Shown here piece after piece: positions 9,270 through 18,700 of a stretch of DNA of 64,000 nt; the stretch's first letter is position 1; the number at the start of each line of letters is the position of its first letter. Below the pieces are notes generated by a model, which did not search any database, was not told where the DNA came from, and saw only the letters and a list, made by a program, of their open reading frames with translations. The stretch comes from Gracilimonas tropica DSM 19535 (GTDB lineage Bacteria; Bacteroidota; Rhodothermia; Balneolales; Balneolaceae): contig NZ_AQXG01000005.1 of assembly GCF_000375425.1 (NCBI RefSeq), positions 160,960-224,959 on the forward strand, in the 5' to 3' direction. The translations under genes were made by a program, and so were the position numbers.

Positions 9270-9467
9270 TTACCCCTTATTTTCCGGCGTGAATTCAATG
9301 GTATCTTTGGGAGGCATCATCACATTGGTGCCGTCCGCTCGTTTTTCCTGTTTTTGATTATGGTGAACCGGTTTAAAGGCTCCCATTCCTTTCAGTTCAA
9401 CAGAATTTTTCATGATGATCTGATCCCGAATCACGATTCCCAAAGTTTCAATAAAGTCGTCCGACAT
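9270..9467 (-). CDS. Minimal HU/IHF-like protein
   Basis: 65 residues, shorter than canonical HU (about 90). What remains matches the HU helix-strand core: an N-terminal helix (DDFIETLGIVIRDQI), then VELKGMGAFKPV, equivalent to the HU V.I.GFGTF strand. A short positively charged arm region (HHNQKQEKRADGTN) and the MPPKDTIEFTPENK tail follow, similar to HU's IPA...PVFKPGK ending. It is likely a DNA-binding or dimerisation partner for the HU domain encoded immediately downstream (3-base gap). I infer this from co-location; no such complex is established here. Confidence 0.72.
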   Translation of the reverse strand: MSDDFIETLGIVIRDQIIMKNSVELKGMGAFKPVHHNQKQEKRADGTNVMMPPKDTIEFTPENKG

Positions 9468-9474
9468 AGTAATT

Positions 9475-11199
9475 CTACAGTTTTATGGTTAACCCGCCAA
9501 AGATCTGTAAGGGGCGTTCCTGATACCCGTCCCAGATCTCGTATTCCTGGCTAAGAATATTCAACAATTTAGCATAAACACCAAAGGTCTCATTGATCTC
9601 ATATTCGGCTCCGGCATTCAGCAGTAAGAAAGCGTTAAGCTCTGTTCCGGTTTCCGGAGATTGCCGCTTGCCAATATATTCCGTCCAGCCATTAATTTTT
9701 AACTGTTTTACCGGTTTAAAAGAAACAGCTCCTTTGACACCCATTTTTTCCTCATAAGGGATAGTTTGGCCGGAACTTAAATTTGGAGCACGGAAATATA
9801 CCCGCCCATCGGCCCAAAATTTTTCCGGAATGAGCTGATAATTGGCTCCGGCATAAAATTCAAAGATGTTGGCGTTGGCGTAGTTGATGTCATAGAAATC
9901 GGCAAAAGTTATAGGCGCGGTGTTAATTCTGCGCTGATAAACGGCATGATTCTTAATATGGACATAACTGGTACCGACAAAAATTCTATTTCCTTCCAAT
10001 AGTTTATAATTGACAGTTCCCTCGGCTTTCATTTTGTAAGAATGCTGTAGCTGGAATCTGTTTTGGAGAAAGCGGTTATATTGCTGATGGTCTTGAACGC
10101 TTTTCATCTCCGGTTTTCCGAAAGCAATGCCTGTTAATGAAAGCTTATCAGTAAAATTATGAACAACCTCAATCTCAGGGGTAAAATAAACGTCATCAGA
10201 AAAAGCATCTGAGGCATATGCGATCCCTGCTTTACCTCGCACAGTAGTCGTGAAATTAAACAGACGCTTATACTGAAAAGCAGCATTCGCTAAAACCCAA
10301 TTTTCATCGTTTGCCTGACTGGGATTATAGCTTCCGGCATCAATATTCGCAGAGGCTTCAAATGTTTCATACATGCGTTTTCCTGTCCAATAATTTGAAT
10401 AGGATGCAAACAGCTTATTTTCTGAAATATCACCATTTCCCAAGCCCGAATTCCCATCATTAAAAGTGGAGGAAAAGAAACTTCCGCCCGCGGCTAAATT
10501 CCACCCGGTGAAATTATTCTTTTTATTCTGAAGGGCAACCTGTCCGTTAATGCCCACATAATCTTTGCTTGCGGTTTCTCCGATAAAATTTTGCTGGATG
10601 CTATCGTCGAGATCAAATACATAATTATGATCACTCAAAGCTCCTACATCCAGAATTAGCTTCAGATCTTCTGTTCGCTGGTTGATGTACTTTCCACTTA
10701 TATCCATGTATCGAAATCCACTTTCCTGATTATCCAAATGCCCATCCGAGGCGCTAAGATTCAGGTTTGAAGAAAGCAGGCTTGTTTCATTCAGCCTGTA
10801 AAAACCATAAGCCTCCAGTTCCGGTGAAAGAAAGCTGCCAAAACCACCGCGGGCATAGAGATTAGTGCGATCAGGTGTTTGCAGTATGGATCTTTGGGGT
10901 GGCGCGGGACGGTCGAGCTCGGTAACGGAAACATCGGCAACGGCTTCATCACGGTTCTCAATGAAGGGCATGCGATTGGCATCAATTTGATATACGCGGG
11001 GCTCGGGATTAAAGCCAAGAATGGATTGGCGCCTTAAACCCGGAAAGCGCGCACGGAATTCACTTCGTATCTCAATATCCTGTGGATTGATTTCCGGCAA
11101 TAGCGAACCATCCCCTCCGCCCTGTGTGGCCTGGGCAGAAGAAATAGCCGGTAAGAATAATAAAACTAAAAGGGATAAAAGCGGTGTAGATCTCATCAT
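9475..11199 (-). CDS. Outer-membrane beta-barrel protein, TonB-receptor-like without a plug
   Basis: 574 residues with a signal peptide (MMRSTPLLSLLVLLFLPAISSAQA). A low-complexity periplasmic N-region (about 30-110) precedes alternating amphipathic strands that end in the aromatic/aliphatic pattern FGGLTIKL, typical of outer-membrane insertion. The C-terminal part (RLLNIL-like, SQEYEIWDGYQ) resembles the last strands of TonB-dependent receptors, but I see no plug domain. It is the first gene of the operon HU, HU-SPOR, exbB, exbD, tonB, so it may be the outer-membrane partner of that motor. Substrate, if any, is unknown. Confidence 0.75.
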   Translation of the reverse strand: MMRSTPLLSLLVLLFLPAISSAQATQGGGDGSLLPEINPQDIEIRSEFRARFPGLRRQSILGFNPEPRVYQIDANRMPFIENRDEAVADVSVTELDRPAPPQRSILQTPDRTNLYARGGFGSFLSPELEAYGFYRLNETSLLSSNLNLSASDGHLDNQESGFRYMDISGKYINQRTEDLKLILDVGALSDHNYVFDLDDSIQQNFIGETASKDYVGINGQVALQNKKNNFTGWNLAAGGSFFSSTFNDGNSGLGNGDISENKLFASYSNYWTGKRMYETFEASANIDAGSYNPSQANDENWVLANAAFQYKRLFNFTTTVRGKAGIAYASDAFSDDVYFTPEIEVVHNFTDKLSLTGIAFGKPEMKSVQDHQQYNRFLQNRFQLQHSYKMKAEGTVNYKLLEGNRIFVGTSYVHIKNHAVYQRRINTAPITFADFYDINYANANIFEFYAGANYQLIPEKFWADGRVYFRAPNLSSGQTIPYEEKMGVKGAVSFKPVKQLKINGWTEYIGKRQSPETGTELNAFLLLNAGAEYEINETFGVYAKLLNILSQEYEIWDGYQERPLQIFGGLTIKL

Positions 11200-11340
11200 T
11201 GAACTGCGTTTCTTGAATGTACTAATTTTTGAAGGAAGGTTTAAGGATTAGCTAACGAAAAGATGTACCGGGAATTACAGGGTGTTGTTCCTTCGCTGGC
11301 TGCCGAATTGGAAGGCGGATGAGGCAGTTGCTGCGGATAG

Positions 11341-11430
11341 TCACGGATTAATTATGATTGGGAGCTACAGACACTTAGTTGAAGTTTATCTGTGAAAATC
11401 TGCCCCATCCGTGTCATCCGTGTTCTATTC
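11341..11430. repeat. Degenerate intergenic repeat with tandem CATCCGTGT units
   Basis: The gap between nadA and the outer-membrane gene contains two exact tandem copies of CATCCGTGT (11406-11423), preceded by related imperfect copies (CACGGATTA, inverted, at 11342, and ATCTGTGAAAATCTG). It looks non-coding and like a member of a dispersed intergenic repeat family; copy number elsewhere cannot be judged here. Confidence 0.45.
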
Positions 11431-11460
11431 CAAATACCAATCGAACGAGGATTTATAACA

Positions 11461-12570
11461 CTAAGAGCGTTCCAGCATTCGATTTAGGGCAAGTACGGCG
11501 TATTCCGCTACTTCATTTGGAACCGTGATTTGATTGACCACTTCGCCCTGCTCCAGCTTTTCAAGCGACCACAACAGATGCGGCAGGTCAATGCGGTTCA
11601 TCGTCAAACACGGACACATAAATGGATTCAAGGAAACAATCTCCTTATCGGGATTTTCCTGTGCGAGTCGGTTTACAAGATTCATTTCAGTACCGATGGC
11701 CCACTTGCTGCCCGGCTCTGCATTTTCAATCGTGTTTATGATGAAACTGGTAGAACCGTTCAGGTCTGAATTTTGCACCACCTCAAACGTACATTCGGGG
11801 TGAACCAGGATTTTCATGTCCGGCTCTTGCTTGCGCAGGTTTTCGATGTGCTTCACATTGAACTTTTCGTGAACCGAGCAGTGTCCTTTCCAGAGGATCA
11901 CTTTCACGTCTTTGAAATCACCTTCGTACTCAAACTTGCCTTCCAGCGGAGCCCAAACAGCCATGTGTTCTAATGGAATTCCGAGATCGTAAGCGGTATT
12001 TCTTCCCAAATGCTGGTCGGGCAAAAACAGGATTCGTTCTTTTTGAGTGAACGCCCATTCCAGCATTTTTTTAGCATTGGAAGATGTAACGGTAGCGCCG
12101 CCATGTTTTCCTACAAACCCTTTGATGGCGGCCGTCGAATTCACGTAGGTAAGAGGCAAAATGGTATCGCCCCAAATTTCCTGCATTGTTTCCCATCCTG
12201 CCTCCGTTTGGTCGATATCGGCCATGTCTGCCATGGAGCAGCCGGCTCGCATGTCGGGGAGAATTACTTTTTGATCTGGCCCGGTAAGCATATCAGCGGT
12301 TTCGGCCATGAAGTGGACTCCGCAGAATGGGATGAATTCAGCGTCCGGTTTGGTAGTACAGATCTGGGCAAGCTTCAGGGAATCTCCACGGGCATCAGCA
12401 AACTGGATGACTTCATCTTTTTGGTAATGATGTCCCGGTATAAAAAGCCGCTTCCCAAATTTTGCTTTAATCTCCCGGACACGGCCTTCCATTTCTTCAA
12501 CAGAAAGCTCGGAATAGCGTTTAGGGAGAGAAACTTCGGACTCAATGTCTAATATGTCTAATACTTCCAT
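11461..12570 (-). CDS. nadA: Quinolinate synthase A
   Basis: 369 residues. It condenses iminoaspartate with dihydroxyacetone phosphate to quinolinate, the first committed product of de novo NAD synthesis, using a [4Fe-4S] cluster. The three expected cluster cysteines are in AGCSMAD (about C111), HPECTFEV and FMCPCLTM. The substrate segments [10 protein letters not shown] and [12 protein letters not shown] are present. The start ATG at 12570 gives a normal N-terminus. No nadB or nadC is adjacent, so it appears monocistronic. The 351 bases upstream, to the next gene, hold only a candidate promoter for the divergent kinase. Confidence 0.97.
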   Translation of the reverse strand: MEVLDILDIESEVSLPKRYSELSVEEMEGRVREIKAKFGKRLFIPGHHYQKDEVIQFADARGDSLKLAQICTTKPDAEFIPFCGVHFMAETADMLTGPDQKVILPDMRAGCSMADMADIDQTEAGWETMQEIWGDTILPLTYVNSTAAIKGFVGKHGGATVTSSNAKKMLEWAFTQKERILFLPDQHLGRNTAYDLGIPLEHMAVWAPLEGKFEYEGDFKDVKVILWKGHCSVHEKFNVKHIENLRKQEPDMKILVHPECTFEVVQNSDLNGSTSFIINTIENAEPGSKWAIGTEMNLVNRLAQENPDKEIVSLNPFMCPCLTMNRIDLPHLLWSLEKLEQGEVVNQITVPNEVAEYAVLALNRMLERS

Positions 12571-12863
12571 AAGTGTATGATTTGCTGAGGAGTCAAGCTA
12601 ACACCAAAAGATGAAGGTCGGTTCCTAAAGCTGATTTTAACCAGATTATTAAGCAACCATAAAGGTAAGAAAAAATTCAGTGAATATATGTTTGAGTAAA
12701 CTGCTTGTATAGTGTTAAAGTATACCGGCCAACTTCACTACTGAGGAAAAAGCTTTTGATTAAAGCGTGTAAGGTATAACCAATAAAAAAAGGTCAGGAA
12801 AGCTAAATCATTGGTGTACTGTCGATAACGCCCATAAAGTATATATAACGGGCCCGAAGGTTC

Positions 12864-12893
12864 TTGTAGAAAAGAAAAAGCTTTGTATTTTAG
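12864..12893 (+). promoter_or_regulatory. Candidate Bacteroidota-type promoter for the sensor kinase
   Basis: TTG at 12864-12866, a 19-base spacer, then TATTTTAG at 12886-12893, close to the Bacteroidota -33/-7 consensus (TTG, N19, TAnnTTTG). Transcription would begin just upstream of the ATG at 12922, which argues against the in-frame TTG at 12883 as start. The rest of 12571-12863 shows no gene or clear RNA. Confidence 0.35.
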
Positions 12894-12921
12894 CACGTTC
12901 TATTTTGTTAGTGTAAAATAC

Positions 12922-15900
12922 ATGGTTGGCTCAAATAAAGGAAAAGTAAGCTTCTCAGTGCTTTCTGTAGTTATTCTATGGATAAGTTTTTGTTCAATCT
13001 TGAGCCATGCTCAGGGCGTCAAATTATCTGCAAATAAATCAACAGAAAATTTTGAGAAAAACTTTCAGGACTACGTTGTTACCCATTTCGGTCTGGAAGA
13101 TGGCCTGCCTCAGAGTTCAATAAATGACATTATTCAAACAAGAGACGGTTATATCTGGTTTGCAACATTTGGGGGGTTAGTACGATTTGACGGTCATTCC
13201 TTTACCACCTTCAATCGGTCTAATACACCGGGGTTGGAATCAGAACGGTTGCTTAAAATATTTGGAGATCGAGAAGGCGGAATATGGTTGGTTCCGGAAG
13301 ATACCCAAACCAGCATAATGCATTTTAAAAATGGAGTATGTACAAAATACAATTTTGGAAATGAGATAACCGTAAACTTTGGAATATATGAGGACGACCG
13401 GGGAAACATTTGGGTAACGGCCCTTGAATCGGTTTTTAGATTTACGGGCAATGGATTTGAAAAAGCTGAAATTAGTCAAGATCCCGATTTGGTGGAAAAG
13501 GCTTTGCAAGATTCAAAAGGGGTTTGGATCGGTGATGAAAATTACATCCTAAAAACAACCGGACAGAAAGTAGTAGAAGTATATGATTCCATTCCGGGAA
13601 ATCAATCAAGAATTGTTCAGGTTATAGAACATCCGTTAAAACCAGATAAACTGTTGGTTGGAACTAGTCAAAATGGAATTTTTGAACTATCGAAAGAAAA
13701 GAACAAAGTATCTCCTGTCAAGTATTCACTGCCTTATGACTATTTTCTCTCGTTCAGGACGGACCAAAAGCATAACATTTATGTAATGACCGCTGAGGGG
13801 GTAATTTATTGGGATGAGGAGAAGTTTAAAATATTTGATCCAATTGCCCCCCAAAAAGATGTAAAGCGGAAGATCGTCTATCAAGACAATGAGGGAAACT
13901 ATTGGCTGGGAACGGAGGGAGATGGCTTATATAAATTTAAAAAGTCTATTATTTCCATGATAGATGAAAAAGATGGTCTGGATAACGGGAAGATGCTGTC
14001 TTTTACCAAACTTAGTGATGGAACCATACTGTTTTCGACAAATTGTGGGGGGATCTTTGAGTGGAAAAATGGAAGGGCTTCAAAGTCAACACTACATTCA
14101 TATTACGAAAGTGCATGTAATTGGTCCGTATTTCAGGATTCTGACGATAGAATATGGGTTGGAGGAGCGGTTCCTTTTGTAACGGAGGCACTTGATAAGC
14201 CCGGTAAGGAATTGGGGGCTGAGCAAGGATACAACGGCTTCGGGGTTTTTGCGATCACCGAGGATTCCGAGGGCAATAGATGGGTTGCCTCATCTAATGG
14301 GCTTTATGTTTTTAATAATGAGGATGTGGTTACTGAGGTGTACACCGTCTCTGACGGGTTGTACTATGATCACGCCAGCTCATTATATGAAGATAAAGAC
14401 GGAGTAATGTGGGTGGGGACAAAGGGTGGCTTAAATACCATAAAGAATGGAAAAGTTACGAAGATCAGATTGTTAAAATACGGAGAGCAGGATGTTTCCG
14501 AGCCTTGGGTTAGAGCCATACATAGGGATAAAGATGAGCGGGGAGGTATGTGGTTTGGTACCTATGGCAATGGTTTGTTTTATTGGAAAGATGGAGTGCT
14601 CACCAATATCACAACCCGAGAAGGGTTATTTGATGATATTGTATCTCATATTGTGGAAGATGAAAATGGATATTTTTGGATGGGCAGCAATCGAGGAATA
14701 TCCCGTGTACATAAATCTGAATTGTTAGATTTTATTGAAGGAAAGATTGAAGAGGTACATGCCTATTCTTATGGTAAATTAGATGGGATGAATTCAGCAG
14801 AAACAAATGGTGGGTTTCAACCAAGCACCGTTATGGATTCATTAGGGAATATTTATTTTCCCACGGTAGATGGCGTAGCCGTTGTCTCAACCACAGGGGT
14901 GACTAAAAATGAAATTCCACCTCCGGTCTATATCGAACAACTTAGAACCAGTGAAGGAATCCGCCCATTTTCACCATCGATTACCCTTCCTTACGACAAT
15001 GCTTTTTTAGAAATTAACTATACGGCTATTAGTTTTAGAAGACCCGGGGAGGTACAGTTCAAATATAGGCTGAAAGGCCTTGGAGATTCCTGGATCGATG
15101 TAAAGAACCAAAGAGTGGCTCTTTACTCTAACATACCCCCGGGGGAATATACTTTTCAGGTGATAGCGAGCAATCATGATGGAGTTTGGAATTATGAAGG
15201 AGCTTCTTTGTCCGTCACGGTGATTCCTCCATTTTGGCAAACCTGGTGGTTCTACATCATTTTTGGGGCTTTATTCATATCCATGGGATCGGGAATATAT
15301 TATTACAAAGTAAATCAACTTAGAAAAGAAAATGAGCGAAAGAAAAGGTTTTCGGAACAACTGATAGAGTCTCAGGAAACAGAGCGGAGAAGGATTGCCA
15401 AGGAGTTGCATGATGGTTTGGGGCAACAGATTCTGGTTATAAAAAACCGGGCCGAGCTTGCTCAAAATCACATTCATAAACCGGAGGAGGTTGCAAACCA
15501 GTTAAAAGAGATCATGCTAAGTGCAATGAGTTCCATTGGAGACGTTCGAAATATTTCGCATGGGTTACTACCGGTACATCTGGAAAAATTTGGACTCAAA
15601 GAAGCTATTATGAATTTGTGTGATCAGCTTCAAAGGACTTCCGCCATAGAATGGAGCTACCATGTTGATGAAATTGACGGCCTGATTCCAAAAGACAAAG
15701 AGATCAACTTTTACAGGATCATTCAGGAAGCTGTAAACAATATTTTAAAACACGCGAATGCAACTGAGGCATCGGTGTTAATCAAACGAACGAGTACCGG
15801 AGTTAATGCGCTTATTTTGGACGATGGAAAGGGGTTTAAGTCTAAACAAAAAAATTCCTTAAAAGGACTCGGTTTGTTGGGAATGGAAGAAAGAATGGAA

Positions 15901-15996
15901 AGTTTAGCCGGAAAGCTGGAAATAGAATCTGAACCTGGAAATGGAACCGTAATACGAATATTTATCCCTTCTGAGCAGTATGAAAAAACAGTATGA
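12922..15996 (+). CDS. Two-component sensor histidine kinase with beta-propeller and Y_Y_Y sensor
   Basis: About 1024 residues. The ATG at 12922 gives a good signal peptide (basic N-region, then VSFSVLSVVILWISF, cleaved after SHAQG). Residues 50-650 carry repeated Reg_prop propeller blades (pattern G.IWFATFGGL.RFDG and DGVMWVGTKGGLNTI). A Y_Y_Y domain follows (FKYRLKGLGDSWIDV ... PPGEYTFQV), then one TM helix (about 770-790). The cytoplasmic part is HisKA_3 with phospho-acceptor His at about residue 830 (AKELHDGLGQ) and an HATPase_c domain (IQEAVNNILKHA, GLGLLGMEERM). It overlaps the response regulator by 17 bases. In Bacteroidota such sensors often detect glycans or envelope signals; the ligand here is unknown. 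Confidence 0.9.
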   Translation: MVGSNKGKVSFSVLSVVILWISFCSILSHAQGVKLSANKSTENFEKNFQDYVVTHFGLEDGLPQSSINDIIQTRDGYIWFATFGGLVRFDGHSFTTFNRSNTPGLESERLLKIFGDREGGIWLVPEDTQTSIMHFKNGVCTKYNFGNEITVNFGIYEDDRGNIWVTALESVFRFTGNGFEKAEISQDPDLVEKALQDSKGVWIGDENYILKTTGQKVVEVYDSIPGNQSRIVQVIEHPLKPDKLLVGTSQNGIFELSKEKNKVSPVKYSLPYDYFLSFRTDQKHNIYVMTAEGVIYWDEEKFKIFDPIAPQKDVKRKIVYQDNEGNYWLGTEGDGLYKFKKSIISMIDEKDGLDNGKMLSFTKLSDGTILFSTNCGGIFEWKNGRASKSTLHSYYESACNWSVFQDSDDRIWVGGAVPFVTEALDKPGKELGAEQGYNGFGVFAITEDSEGNRWVASSNGLYVFNNEDVVTEVYTVSDGLYYDHASSLYEDKDGVMWVGTKGGLNTIKNGKVTKIRLLKYGEQDVSEPWVRAIHRDKDERGGMWFGTYGNGLFYWKDGVLTNITTREGLFDDIVSHIVEDENGYFWMGSNRGISRVHKSELLDFIEGKIEEVHAYSYGKLDGMNSAETNGGFQPSTVMDSLGNIYFPTVDGVAVVSTTGVTKNEIPPPVYIEQLRTSEGIRPFSPSITLPYDNAFLEINYTAISFRRPGEVQFKYRLKGLGDSWIDVKNQRVALYSNIPPGEYTFQVIASNHDGVWNYEGASLSVTVIPPFWQTWWFYIIFGALFISMGSGIYYYKVNQLRKENERKKRFSEQLIESQETERRRIAKELHDGLGQQILVIKNRAELAQNHIHKPEEVANQLKEIMLSAMSSIGDVRNISHGLLPVHLEKFGLKEAIMNLCDQLQRTSAIEWSYHVDEIDGLIPKDKEINFYRIIQEAVNNILKHANATEASVLIKRTSTGVNALILDDGKGFKSKQKNSLKGLGLLGMEERMESLAGKLEIESEPGNGTVIRIFIPSEQYEKTV

Positions 15997-16624
15997 TATT
16001 TTAATAGCTGATGATCATTCATTAATAAGAAACGGCCTGCGGCAAATGCTTGATTCCGAGTCTGCATATCGTATCACTGAGGTGAATAATGGTAAGAACG
16101 CATTGCAGCTGATTCGGGAGAAAAAGTTTGATATGGCCATCCTGGATATTGAAATGCCGGAGATGACCGGGTTTGAAGTGGCCCAGAAGGTTCATAATGA
16201 ATCTATACTGATCGATATTATATTTCTGACCATGTTCAAGGATGAGACGTTGTTTAATAAAGCGATGGATATTGGAGTGAAGGGGTATGTTTTGAAAGAG
16301 AACACGGTTTCTGAAATTCAAAAATGTGTTCAAACAGTATTGTCTGGATCTTACTATTTAAGTCCGGCTATTTCTGAATTTTTGATCCGACGTAATACCA
16401 GGCTCACTTCTGCGGCTTCAGATAAAAAGGGAATCCATCTCCTGACGCCCTCAGAAAAAAATATCCTAAAGCTTGTTGCTGACATGAAGACCAGTCAGCA
16501 GATTGCCGAAGAACTGAGCATCAGTGTAAAAACGGTGCAAAATCATCGGCATAATATTTGTAACAAACTGGATCTCAGCGGAACCCATGCCCTTCTTAAG
16601 TTTGCCGTTGAGAATGCCTCATAG
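15980..16624 (+). CDS. NarL/FixJ-family response regulator
   Basis: 214 residues. The receiver domain (1-120) has the acidic pocket (IADDHSLIR), phospho-acceptor Asp in MAILDIEMPEMTG and the conserved Lys in KGYVLKEN. A LuxR-type helix-turn-helix (about 152-210) reads LTPSEKNILKLVADM ... SISVKTVQNHRHNI. It overlaps the kinase gene, so the two are translationally coupled and form a cognate pair. Targets are not visible. The downstream lipoprotein and T9SS genes are in the same orientation and are candidate targets (inference). Confidence 0.94.
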   Translation: MKKQYDILIADDHSLIRNGLRQMLDSESAYRITEVNNGKNALQLIREKKFDMAILDIEMPEMTGFEVAQKVHNESILIDIIFLTMFKDETLFNKAMDIGVKGYVLKENTVSEIQKCVQTVLSGSYYLSPAISEFLIRRNTRLTSAASDKKGIHLLTPSEKNILKLVADMKTSQQIAEELSISVKTVQNHRHNICNKLDLSGTHALLKFAVENAS

Positions 16625-16805
16625 CCCGTTCTGAATTTTAATTTCGTTACGTGTAGGCAGTAATACCCATACGATTGAGTAGCCCTTCCTATTTATTTAT
16701 CAGGACAAAATATGGAGTTTGAGTCTGTTGGGGCATAAAGCCCTCTCTTCTATTTGATCTACGTTGACTAGAAGGCTTGACTAACTTCAAATTGGGTATA
16801 ATACA

Positions 16806-18158
16806 ATGAAATCAATTCAATTCCCTCTGATAAGAGTGTGTTTGGTGGTACTGGTATCCGGACTGATATTAAGTGCCTGTAAAAATAATTCTGTTTCAAA
16901 TACAGAAGAAGAAATAGAAATGGCTGTGGCCTCGATGGACATGCCGGCTTTATCAAACCAAAGTACAGAAAACTTATTTATAAGCGATGGGTCCGTAAAA
17001 ACCTGGGATCCTTTATATCCGGATCAATCGGATAATGCTTACTACGATTGGCCAGCCAATATTTGTGTGGAAACTCCCCGTTTCGGCTTGGATGCCGGTT
17101 GGGTAAACGAAAAAAATGCTTCCGTCATATCTCAGGTGGCTACTTTTGAAAAGTTTCCCGGATATGGATTTGAAGCTGAGTGGGTCAATGCTTGGCCAAG
17201 TCTGTCATCCAGTGGATCTGGTGGGCCAAGTTTCGGGGGATGGAATAATGTTTCGTGGACCAAATATTCAACTACTATTAATGGAGACGCCGGAGACTAT
17301 GTTGTACAGTTTGTTGCGGACAACTGCTCTTGGATATATTTAGATGGCAATCAAATTGGATTTCAGGATGCCAATTTCACTAATAGTGGAAATAACGGGA
17401 AATATCCACTTACCCTGGATGGAACCGACCAAGAGCTTTCTTTCATTATTTTTGATGGAGGCGGGGAAGCAGGTGGTAAGTTCCGATTAGAGACCTTGAG
17501 TTCATATACTGATAACGGCGGCTCCGAAGACGACTTCGGAATTCCTTCTAATTCAGCTCCTGTAGCTGATGCCGGAACAGATCAGACGCTGGAAGCGACC
17601 GGTCCCACTACCTTTGTGACGTTGACTGGTTCCGGAACTGACGCTGATGGGGACAATCTGACCTATAGCTGGTCTGATGGATCTTTAGGATCTTCAACAA
17701 CTGTAAGCTTGGGGGTCGGGGTACATTCTTTTACGCTAACTGTCGCCGATACAGACGGTGCAACCGATACCGATGAAGTGATCGTAGAAATCACCGATAA
17801 TACAGCTCCTCTGCTTTCTTACAGCCAGGAAACCCACAATATTTGGCCTCCCAACCACAAGATGGTGCTGGTTGTTACAGGAATCTCTGCAACAGACCTT
17901 GTGATCGGTTCAACGGAAGTAGACATAACCGTAAGCAGCAGCGAATCTTCTAACGGAAAAGGGGACGGTAATACTTCCACTGATTACCGAATTGAGCCGA
18001 TGCCAGATGGGACCTATGATGTATATGTACGAGCAGAACGAAGTGGAAAAGGTAATGGAAGAACTTACACCATAGTTATGGCATCAACGGATGGGAATAA
18101 CAGCACTTCACAAAGTTTGCAAGTAGAGGTTTTGAAGAGTCAGGGCAGAGCCAGGTAA
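16806..18158 (+). CDS. PKD-domain surface lipoprotein
   Basis: 450 residues with a lipoprotein signal (hydrophobic stretch VCLVVLVSGLILSAC, lipidated Cys25). Residues 60-240 form a carbohydrate-binding-like beta domain of uncertain family (repeated Trp/Gly motifs, DNCSWIYLDGNQIG). Residues 250-330 are a PKD-type Ig fold (PVADAGTDQTLEATG, GTDADGDNLTYSWSDG, HSFTLTVADTDGATD). Residues 330-450 form a further beta-rich tail (PPNHKMV). It is probably exposed on the outer membrane. It ends before a strong terminator and lies between two regulator genes. Confidence 0.8.
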   Translation: MKSIQFPLIRVCLVVLVSGLILSACKNNSVSNTEEEIEMAVASMDMPALSNQSTENLFISDGSVKTWDPLYPDQSDNAYYDWPANICVETPRFGLDAGWVNEKNASVISQVATFEKFPGYGFEAEWVNAWPSLSSSGSGGPSFGGWNNVSWTKYSTTINGDAGDYVVQFVADNCSWIYLDGNQIGFQDANFTNSGNNGKYPLTLDGTDQELSFIIFDGGGEAGGKFRLETLSSYTDNGGSEDDFGIPSNSAPVADAGTDQTLEATGPTTFVTLTGSGTDADGDNLTYSWSDGSLGSSTTVSLGVGVHSFTLTVADTDGATDTDEVIVEITDNTAPLLSYSQETHNIWPPNHKMVLVVTGISATDLVIGSTEVDITVSSSESSNGKGDGNTSTDYRIEPMPDGTYDVYVRAERSGKGNGRTYTIVMASTDGNNSTSQSLQVEVLKSQGRAR

Positions 18159-18186
18159 TCTTTTGATCCTGGTTACAGTGATACCT

Positions 18187-18221
18187 AAAGAGAAGCCTGA
18201 TCGCGGGCTTCTCTTTAATCC
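18187..18221 (+). terminator. Rho-independent terminator
   Basis: An 11-bp stem (AAAGAGAAGCC / GGCTTCTCTTT) with an 8-base loop, 29 bases after the PKD lipoprotein stop. The T-rich 3' arm serves as the U tract. This separates the lipoprotein transcript from the downstream regulator. Confidence 0.8.
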
Positions 18222-18340
18222 ATAAAGAAAGTTTTTTCTCTGCCCGGTGGTTATCTGTTAGCATCAAATTTTGTTTTCATAACCCATATTTCCACTGTCG
18301 GGGTACAACCTTTCTCTTATATCTATCTAAAAAATTATCA

Positions 18341-18700
18341 ATGAAAATAATGATTGTAGAAGATCATGCAGATATGCGGCGCATGCTGAATAATATAGTA
18401 ACAAGTGCTTTTAATGAACCGATGGAGATCATCGAATGCAGGGATGGGGGTGAATCTGTAAGAGCTTATGCGGCTCATCATCCCGACTGTGTGTTGATGG
18501 ATCTACAGCTAAAAAATATGAATGGGTTTCGGGCGATCGAAAAGATCTATGAACATGATGCAGAAGCCAAGGTGATCATTGTAACCAGTTTTGACACTCC
18601 GCTGTTCAGGGAGCGGGCCAAGGCATTACACACCAAAGGCTTCGTCTGCAAAGACCGGCTTTCCGATTTACAACAACTACTACACAACATCTCAATTTAA
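18341..18700 (+). CDS. Receiver-only response regulator
   Basis: 119 residues containing only a CheY-like receiver: acidic pair near residues 7-8 (IVEDHAD), phospho-acceptor Asp in DCVLMDLQLKNMNG, conserved Thr/Ser (VTSFD) and Lys (KGFVCKD). There is no output domain. Its stop codon TAA overlaps by one base with the ATG of the 1828-residue T9SS protein (taATG), so translation is probably coupled. It may act by protein-protein contact, for example on secretion or on the neighbouring two-component system (inference). Confidence 0.9.
   Translation: MKIMIVEDHADMRRMLNNIVTSAFNEPMEIIECRDGGESVRAYAAHHPDCVLMDLQLKNMNGFRAIEKIYEHDAEAKVIIVTSFDTPLFRERAKALHTKGFVCKDRLSDLQQLLHNISI

Noticed and set aside
12010-12552. 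Plus-strand frame of 180 codons
   Set aside because: Antisense shadow of nadA, which is fully conserved on the other strand.
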